Below, piece by piece: positions 32,268 to 37,202 of a stretch of DNA of 37,202 bases; the stretch's first letter is position 1, and each line of letters begins with the position of its first letter. The notes below the pieces were generated by a model. It saw nothing but the letters and a program-made list of their open reading frames with translations. It was not told where the DNA came from and made no database searches. A program made the translations under genes and the position numbers. Source of the stretch: Bacillota bacterium. Lineage in GTDB: Bacteria > Chloroflexota > Dormibacteria > Dormibacterales > Dormibacteraceae. The stretch spans positions 1 through 37,202 of the forward strand of contig JAJPKS010000317.1 of NCBI GenBank assembly GCA_021323605.1, given 5' to 3'.

Positions 32268-33953
32268 ATGTGGACGCTGGGGATCAACGGGGGCTCGCAC
32301 GACGCCTCGGTCTGTCTGCTCCGCGACGACGAGGTGGTCTTCGCCACCGCTGAGGAACGGCTCAGCCGGGTGGAACACGACGGCGGCTTCCCCGTCCGCG
32401 CCCTGCGGGCCGCCATCGCGTACGCCTCGATCGACCCGGACGAGATCGCCGCCATCGGCGTCTCCCGGCCCCCACCCCTGGTCGCGGTCGGGCACGATCT
32501 CCTCGCCCTCCTGCGCGGGAGCGTGCGGCCGAGCCGATGGTGGCTGATGGACGCGGCCGCGCGGCTCGTCCGCTCCCGTCGCGATTCCGCCTCCGGCCCC
32601 GACACGATGGCGGCGGTCGGCCTCTCCTCGCCGCGCCCCGTGCTCCGGCTCGGGCACCACTACTGCCATGCGCTCGGCGCGGCGGCGATGAGCGAGGCCC
32701 CCGAGCTGGCCGTGCTGGTGGCGGACGGACGCGGCTCGCGAACCGCCACCTCGCTCTGGGTGAGGCGGCACGGCCACCTCCAGCTCCTGGAGCGCAGGCT
32801 CTTCCCGGATTCCCTGGGGCTGTTCTACGCTCGCGTCACCCAGTACCTGGGCTTCACGCCTTTCTCAGAGGAGTGGAGGGTCATGGACCTCGCCGCGCAG
32901 GGTGAGCGCGGGTGCTCGATGGAGCCCTTCCTCCTGGTCGGAGAAGACGATTACCTGGTCGACGGCGCCCGCCTTTTGGGTCGCCATCCCCACGACCTGT
33001 CCGGTCTGGAGCGGGCCTTCGGCCCGGCCCGGCGGCCCGGAGCCCCGATCGAGGATCTCCACCGGGACGTGGCCTTCGCCGCCCAGGAGGCGGTCGAGTC
33101 GGCGCTGCTCGCCCTGGCCCGGCGCGCCGTCGCCGTCAGCGGCTGCCGGACGCTGGCCCTGGCCGGCGGGCTGGCGCTGAACGGCAAGGCCTGCGGCCGG
33201 ATCGCGGAGAGCCACGTGGTCGACCGGATCGTGGTGCCGCCGGCCGCCGCCGACGAGGGGACGGCCCTGGGCGCGGCCCTGGCCGCTCAGCTCGCGATGG
33301 GGGGGCGGGGGAGGATCGGCTCCGTCGACCGGGTGGACTGGGGCCGGGAGGAGAGCGAAGCGGCCGTCGAGGCCACCCTCGCCGGCTGCCGACTCGCCTA
33401 CCGGCGGGTGGACGACCCCGCCGCCGCCGCCGCACACCGTCTCGCCCGGGGCTGGAGCGTGGGCTGGTTCCAGGGCCGGTCGGAGTTCGGCCCGCGCGCT
33501 CTGGGCCAGCGCTCCATCCTCCTCGACCCCCGGGACCCGGCGGGAGGGAATCGCGTGGACGGGGCCCTCCGGGAGCGGGGGCCCTGGCCTCCTTTCCTGC
33601 CCTCGGTACTGCGGGAGCGCGCGGCCGAGTTCTTCGAGGGCTGCGAGGAGGCTCCCTTCGGGACCACGGCCTACCGCGTTCGCCAGGAGGCGGCGGTGCG
33701 GATCCCGGGCGTGATCCAGGCCGACGGCACGACCACGGTCCAGACCGTGGACCGGGCTCGCTCCCCGCTCTACTGGCGCCTGATCGACTGCTTCGGCCGG
33801 ATCACCGGGGTGCCGGTGGTCCTCAACGCTCCCTTCGGCCTCAAGGGGGAGCCGGTCGCCGACAGCGGCCGTGACGCGCTCCGGACCTTCTTCACCTCGG
33901 GTCTGGACTCGCTCGTCATCGGCCCGTTCTGCGTCGACAAGCGGGGCGCCTGA
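32268..33953 (+). CDS. NodU/TobZ-type O-carbamoyltransferase
   Basis: The 561-residue protein follows the whole family plan. The N-terminal Kae1-like domain starts LGINGGSHDASVCLLRDDEV, with metal-site HHYCHALGAA, an Asp in LVADGRG, AGGLALNGKACGRI and ADEGTALGAA. The C-terminal YrdC-like part has GRSEFGPRALGQRSILLDP, ADGTTTVQTV and FGRITGVPVVLNAPFGLKGEP. The family makes a carbamoyl-adenylate from carbamoyl phosphate and ATP and moves the carbamoyl group to a hydroxyl of a sugar or metabolite (nodulation factors, tobramycin, novobiocin). Two conserved spots deviate: NTSFN reads NAPFG, and the WRPF motif reads WPPF. I start at ATG 32268; 232 bp upstream holds no other gene. A glycosyltransferase follows in the same direction, 126 bp away, suggesting a sugar-containing acceptor. 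Confidence 0.9.
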   Translation: MWTLGINGGSHDASVCLLRDDEVVFATAEERLSRVEHDGGFPVRALRAAIAYASIDPDEIAAIGVSRPPPLVAVGHDLLALLRGSVRPSRWWLMDAAARLVRSRRDSASGPDTMAAVGLSSPRPVLRLGHHYCHALGAAAMSEAPELAVLVADGRGSRTATSLWVRRHGHLQLLERRLFPDSLGLFYARVTQYLGFTPFSEEWRVMDLAAQGERGCSMEPFLLVGEDDYLVDGARLLGRHPHDLSGLERAFGPARRPGAPIEDLHRDVAFAAQEAVESALLALARRAVAVSGCRTLALAGGLALNGKACGRIAESHVVDRIVVPPAAADEGTALGAALAAQLAMGGRGRIGSVDRVDWGREESEAAVEATLAGCRLAYRRVDDPAAAAAHRLARGWSVGWFQGRSEFGPRALGQRSILLDPRDPAGGNRVDGALRERGPWPPFLPSVLRERAAEFFEGCEEAPFGTTAYRVRQEAAVRIPGVIQADGTTTVQTVDRARSPLYWRLIDCFGRITGVPVVLNAPFGLKGEPVADSGRDALRTFFTSGLDSLVIGPFCVDKRGA

Positions 33954-34079
33954 GCGCCGCCCGGCGGCCGTGGACGTATCCCTTCACGTGGAAGGCCGCG
34001 CCGGCAACTCCATCCCGGGGGCCGCCGTCACCTCCGGCGGGACGATCGGGGGCGCCCGGCGCCCGCAGGGAGGTCCGCG

Positions 34080-35012
34080 GTGACGCGGATCAGCGTGATG
34101 GTGCCCAGCCGTGGGCGGCCTGGCCACCTCGAGACCTGCCTGCGAGGGCTGTCGATGCAGACCCGCAGGCCGGACCAGGTGGTGGTCGCGGTCCCGGCGT
34201 CGGACGTGGCCACCCGATCCGTGGCCGAGCGCTGGCGGAGCCGTACCCCCTTCCCGATCGCGGTTTGCCCGATGCCGGGAGCCGGTGTGACGGACGCCGT
34301 GCGGGCGGCGGTGGACGCGGCCGTGGGCGACGTGGTGGCGCTGACCGACGACGACGCCGTGCCCCGGCCCGACTGGCTGGAGCGGCTCGGGTCGCACTAT
34401 CGCCGGCCCGGGGTCGGGGGGGCCGGAGGCCGCGACGTGCTCCACTGCCTCGACGGCACGGCAGGGGGGGCGGCCCGAGCCGTGGGCCGGATGACGTGGT
34501 ACGGACGGATGGCCGGGCCCCGGGAGCTGGGTCGAGGGGCCGTGCACCTCGTCGACCTCCTGAAGGGCGTGAACCTCAGCCTGCGGCGGGAGCTCTGGGT
34601 CCTCGACCCGGGGCTGCGGGGCTGCGGCGACGATCAGCCGATGTGGGAGCTGGCCGTCTGTCTCCGTGCTCGGAGCCAGGGCTGGAAGCTGGTCTACGAT
34701 CCGGCGGCGGTGGTCGACCGTTATCCGGCCCCGCGCGCCGGAGATCGTCACCCGGGCTCGGCCGCCGTGCGCGGCGCGGTCGCCTACAACGAAACCCTGT
34801 CCGCCCTGCGCTGGTGTCGATGGGGGCAGAAGGCGTCCTTCCTGGCCTACGCCCTCTTGGTCGGCAGCCGGGGCCGGCCGGGGCTCCTGGCCGGGCTGGC
34901 GCAGCTGGGGTCGGGCGAGCCGGCGGCGGCCGCGGCCGTGACCTGCTGCCTGCGCGCGAGGCTGGCCGCGGTGGGTGCCTGGATGGGCGGTGGGACCGCT
35001 CGCCGGGGGTGA
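34080..35012 (+). CDS. Family 2 glycosyltransferase
   Basis: The 310-residue protein opens with ISVMVPSRGRPGHLETCLRGL, the nucleotide-binding start of GT-A fold family 2 enzymes. The metal-binding acidic motif is ALTDDDAVPRPDWLE (about 88-102), and KGVNLSLRRELW and GCGDDQPMWELAV fit the acceptor-side and catalytic-base regions. The C-terminal third (from about 235) is hydrophobic and Ala/Leu-rich (FLAYALLVGSRGRPGLLAGL), suggesting membrane association, as in enzymes that work on lipid-linked or cell-surface glycans. The GTG start at 34080 has GGGAGG 6 nt upstream. The gene lies between the carbamoyltransferase and a CPBP-like membrane protein in one direction. Donor and acceptor cannot be told from sequence. 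Confidence 0.88.
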   Translation: MTRISVMVPSRGRPGHLETCLRGLSMQTRRPDQVVVAVPASDVATRSVAERWRSRTPFPIAVCPMPGAGVTDAVRAAVDAAVGDVVALTDDDAVPRPDWLERLGSHYRRPGVGGAGGRDVLHCLDGTAGGAARAVGRMTWYGRMAGPRELGRGAVHLVDLLKGVNLSLRRELWVLDPGLRGCGDDQPMWELAVCLRARSQGWKLVYDPAAVVDRYPAPRAGDRHPGSAAVRGAVAYNETLSALRWCRWGQKASFLAYALLVGSRGRPGLLAGLAQLGSGEPAAAAAVTCCLRARLAAVGAWMGGGTARRG

Positions 35013-35082
35013 TTCAGCCGGATCACCCGGCTCTCCGCCCCCGCCAGCCTCGGGACCGGGATCTGAGCTACCCTGCTGGGCG

Positions 35083-35745
35083 GTGAGGGGAGTGATCGAC
35101 CGCTCGGCCGGGCGGTCGCGACTTCGCGTCTCGGAAGCCCTGGCCCTGCTGGCGCCGGTGATCGGGGCCCTGGTGGCCAGGCTGGTTCCCGCCTATCCCG
35201 AGCCGCGCGCCTTCTGGTCGGGCCTGGTCGTCCAGCTGGCCCTCCTCGCCGCTCCCCTGGCCATGCTGCGGGCCCGCCAGGCGCCGGCCACGATCGGCCT
35301 CGGGCGACGGGGCTGGCGGCGCTCGCTGTTGCTGGGCGGGGCGTACTGTCTGGTCTACCTGGCCCTGCTCGTGGTCGCGGCCCGGTACGGCCTCACCACC
35401 TCGCACTTCGACGCCGCCCGACGCCGGCTGGGACTCGCGGTCGTGCTCGCCCTCTACCTGCCCTTCTGGGGCCTCGCCGAGGCCACGTGGATGGCGTACC
35501 TCCTGGCCCTGGTCCAGCGCGCGCTGATCGGTCCGGGACCGCTCACCTGGCGGGCGGTCGGGATCGCCGGGCTGTGGTTCGGGGTCCTCCACGCGGTCGT
35601 CCAGATCGTGCTCTACCGCCAGTCGCCGGCGGCGGCGGCCGGGTACGTGCTGGTGGGCCTGCTCCTGGTCGCCGCCGGGTCGATCCCCCGCCTCACCGGG
35701 AACGCCTGGGGGATGGTGCTCTTCTGGATCGTCTCCAACTTCTGA
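35083..35745 (+). CDS. CPBP-like polytopic membrane protein with incomplete catalytic motifs
   Basis: The product has about 220 residues and six or more hydrophobic segments. WGLAEATWMAYLL aligns with the EExxxR motif of CPBP intramembrane metalloproteases (usually EExGWRGYL), but the first Glu is Ala and the Arg is Met; only Glu133 remains. The second motif FxxxH is kept (FGVLH, His170). The third, normally a His a few residues before a final Asn/Asp, reads GMVLFWIVSN with Trp in place of His. I infer a non-proteolytic or altered relative, perhaps a scaffold or transport protein. The start is GTG 35083 or GTG 35092; the longer ORF overlaps the glycosyltransferase. It follows that gene by 70 bp and may be co-transcribed. 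Confidence 0.7.
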   Translation: MRGVIDRSAGRSRLRVSEALALLAPVIGALVARLVPAYPEPRAFWSGLVVQLALLAAPLAMLRARQAPATIGLGRRGWRRSLLLGGAYCLVYLALLVVAARYGLTTSHFDAARRRLGLAVVLALYLPFWGLAEATWMAYLLALVQRALIGPGPLTWRAVGIAGLWFGVLHAVVQIVLYRQSPAAAAGYVLVGLLLVAAGSIPRLTGNAWGMVLFWIVSNF

Positions 35746-35831
35746 GCCGGAAGGAGGGACGATCCGCCCCGCCGGCCACGCCATCCGTTGCCCCGGCGGG
35801 CGGGATCGTGATAATCATCATCGGCAATCGG

Positions 35832-36062
35832 ATGCCGCTGTACGAGTACGTCTGCGAGTCCTGCGGGAAGCGTTCCTCGGCCTTGCTGCCACGGTTCGAT
35901 GCCCCCGATCCGGCCTGCCCTCACTGCGGCGGCGAGCTGCGCCGCCTGATCTCCACCTTCGCCACCACCCGGAGCCGCGAGGGCGGCGCCGAGTCCGAGG
36001 AGGGCTCGGAGGGCGGCGAGGACGGGTTCGGCGCCGACGACCTGGGCGACGACGACTGGTAG
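35832..36062 (+). CDS. FmdB-family zinc ribbon protein
   Basis: The 76-residue protein starts MPLYEYVCESCGK, the hallmark of FmdB-type regulatory zinc ribbons. Four cysteines form two CxxC knuckles (CESC and CPHC), followed by a flexible acidic tail (EGGAESEEGSEGGEDGFGAD). The family is small, cytoplasmic and often called a putative regulatory protein; no biochemical role is established. The ATG at 35832 is supported by the conserved start, although I see no ribosome-binding site; GTG 35808 is in frame upstream and would add IIIIGNR. It follows the CPBP-like gene by 86 bp. A short perfect inverted repeat lies 13 bp past the stop. Confidence 0.88.
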   Translation: MPLYEYVCESCGKRSSALLPRFDAPDPACPHCGGELRRLISTFATTRSREGGAESEEGSEGGEDGFGADDLGDDDW

Positions 36063-36075
36063 CCGCGACCGGGGT

Positions 36076-36092
36076 TCCGTAGTGGCTACGGA
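36076..36092. terminator. Perfect inverted repeat after the FmdB gene
   Basis: TCCGTAG-TGG-CTACGGA has exact 7-bp arms and a 3-nt loop. It could terminate the FmdB transcript or be an operator for the methyltransferase, which starts 184 bp downstream. TAGCAT at 36115-36120 resembles a -10 box but lacks a -35. Confidence 0.4.
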
Positions 36093-36276
36093 GGTCGTCG
36101 GCCCGGTCCGCCCTTAGCATCACCGCGGAGCCGCCCCGGGGGCCGTTCCAGGGGATGGGCGCCCAGGGCCGCACCCGGCTCCGCCGGGAGCGGCGGGCGT
36201 CCGCGTCCCAGCCCGCCGATCCGGCCGGAAGCCGGCGACCGGGATGGGCGATGGCCAGGTGACAGGAGGATCGGGC

Positions 36277-37202
36277 ATGGATACTCGCACGCAAGGGGTG
36301 GATGAAGGGCGGCTGGAGCGGGTCCTGGGTCAGGTCGTCACCGACATGGGGGCGGCCATGAACGGCGTCCTGATGCTGGTGGGCGGGGAGCTGGGGCTCT
36401 GGCGGGCCATGGCCGGTGCGGGGCCGCTGACGGCGGCCGATCTGGCCCGGCGCAGCGGGGTGCGCGAGCGCTACGTGCAGGAATGGCTCGCCGGCCAGGC
36501 CGCCAGCGGCTACGTCCAGTACGACCCGGCGGCGGAAACCTTCACCTTGCTCCCCGAGGAGGCGATGGCCTTCGCCGACGAGGACAGCCCGGTCTACGTG
36601 CTGGGTGGGTACCACGTGGTGAGCGCCGCCTATAAGGATTGGTCCAAGCTCGCCGAGCGGCTGCGGGGCGGGGAGGGGCTGGGCTGGCACGAGCACGACC
36701 CGGAACTGTTCGAGGGGACGGAGCGGTTCTTCCGACCCGGCTACCGCGCCCATCTGGTCGCCGAGTGGATCCCGGCTCTGGAGGAGGTCGAGGGGAAGCT
36801 GCACCGAGGGGCGCTGGTGGCCGACGTCGGCTGCGGCCACGGCGTCTCGACCGTCCTCATGGCCCGGGCCTTCCCGGGCTCGACCATCCGTGGCTTCGAC
36901 TACCATCCGGAGTCGATCGCCCGCGCCACCGAGCTGGCCCGGGCCGAGGGGGTGGACGCCAACGCCGCCTTCGCCGTGGCCTCGGCCAAGGACTTCCCCG
37001 GCCGGGGCTACGACCTGGTGTGCTTCTTCGATTGCCTGCACGACATGGGCGACCCGGTCGGGGCCCTGCGCCACGTGCGCGAGGCGCTGGCCGAGGACGG
37101 CACGGTCATGCTGGTCGAGCCCTTCGCCGCCGACTCCCTGTCCGCGAACCTGAACCCGGTGGGACGGATCTACTACGCCGCCTCCACGGTCATCTGTCTG
37201 CC
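36277..37202 (+). CDS. Rv2258c-like SAM-dependent methyltransferase with N-terminal winged helix, 3' truncated
   Basis: The frame stays open to the window end (308 full codons), so the ORF track, which lists only closed ORFs, misses it. It starts at ATG 36277, 6 nt after ACAGGAGGA. Residues 1-100 form a dimerisation/winged-helix domain (LTAADLARRSGVRERYVQEW). A linker with WHEHDPELFEGTERFFRPGY follows, then a Rossmann methyltransferase domain with motif I VADVGCGHGVSTVLMA, FDYHPESIARA and DLVCFFDCLHDMGDP. These features match the Rv2258c-like group of actinobacterial methyltransferases, whose natural substrates are mostly unknown. The missing end would be about 50 residues. It is co-directional with the carbamoyl/glycosyl genes but separated by 214 bp and an inverted repeat, so it probably forms its own unit. 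Confidence 0.88.
   Translation, partial: MDTRTQGVDEGRLERVLGQVVTDMGAAMNGVLMLVGGELGLWRAMAGAGPLTAADLARRSGVRERYVQEWLAGQAASGYVQYDPAAETFTLLPEEAMAFADEDSPVYVLGGYHVVSAAYKDWSKLAERLRGGEGLGWHEHDPELFEGTERFFRPGYRAHLVAEWIPALEEVEGKLHRGALVADVGCGHGVSTVLMARAFPGSTIRGFDYHPESIARATELARAEGVDANAAFAVASAKDFPGRGYDLVCFFDCLHDMGDPVGALRHVREALAEDGTVMLVEPFAADSLSANLNPVGRIYYAASTVICL

Noticed and set aside
30512-32605. 697-aa minus-strand ORF opposite the amidase
   Set aside because: The amidase triad is intact on the plus strand; the antisense product is low-complexity.
1-37202. tRNA genes, CRISPR arrays, insertion sequences, phage or classical defence genes
   Set aside because: I looked in all gaps and ORFs and found no cloverleaf, spaced repeat array, transposase, integrase, nuclease-helicase defence pair or toxin-antitoxin pair that I could support.

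Overview
The window is 37.2 kb of very GC-rich DNA. Third codon positions are almost all G or C, GTG starts are frequent, and long shadow ORFs fill the other frames. The gene content points to a monoderm-like, actinobacterial-type genome: a full-length Lhr helicase beside a Nei-type glycosylase, VKOR paired with a DUF929 thiol protein, Lgt, a STAND-type LuxR regulator and an Rv2258c-like methyltransferase. A related high-GC terrabacterial lineage (Chloroflexota or Dormibacterota-like) is not excluded. I see no tRNA, rRNA, CRISPR array, transposase, integrase or phage gene, so this looks like chromosome.

Layout. 1-3.9 kb: a 5'-truncated hybrid histidine kinase overlapping (GTGA) a receiver-kinase. 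3.95-6.6 kb: an MscS-type channel on the minus strand, then an endonuclease V-like protein that lacks catalytic residues, and a short-chain dehydrogenase. 6.6-10.3 kb: a minus-strand operon lgt, DUF929 thiol protein, VKOR (lipoprotein modification plus disulfide formation), then a TetR regulator divergent from a lipoprotein, with a perfect 19-bp palindrome between them. 10.3-14 kb: a CehA/McbA-type PHP hydrolase, a succinate-semialdehyde-type aldehyde dehydrogenase and a badly diverged phosphopantetheinyl transferase homologue. 14.1-19.2 kb: a large ATPase/TPR/LuxR regulator, a membrane protein with a degenerate GGDEF-like domain, and a divergent receiver protein with an unrecognised C-terminal domain. 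19.4-24.6 kb: lhr-nei. 24.7-26.7 kb: E1 beta and alpha subunits of a 2-oxoacid dehydrogenase, with no E2 or E3 nearby. 26.8-30.4 kb: a secreted sedolisin without a propeptide domain, a small membrane protein overlapping it tail to tail, and a NarX/NarL-type two-component pair behind a promoter whose -35 box overlaps a perfect 20-bp palindrome. 30.6-37.2 kb: an amidase, a NodU/TobZ-type carbamoyltransferase, a family 2 glycosyltransferase, a CPBP-like membrane protein, an FmdB zinc ribbon and a 3'-truncated methyltransferase.

How the genes fit together. The Lgt/DUF929/VKOR group is the most coherent functional unit: Lgt lipidates exported proteins, the CPYC protein would oxidise their thiols, and VKOR would reoxidise it using quinone. 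The carbamoyltransferase, glycosyltransferase and CPBP-like genes form a co-directional run that could decorate a glycan or small metabolite. Signalling genes are over-represented: three kinases, several receivers, STAND-LuxR and TetR. A second theme is proteins with recognisable enzyme folds but missing catalytic residues (endonuclease V-like, phosphopantetheinyl transferase-like, GGDEF-like, CPBP-like, plus one receiver with Glu in place of Asp). I found no clearly new defence or mobile system. The best leads are the redox-lipoprotein operon, the carbamoyl/glycosyl cassette, the pseudoenzymes and three perfect palindromes in regulatory positions.
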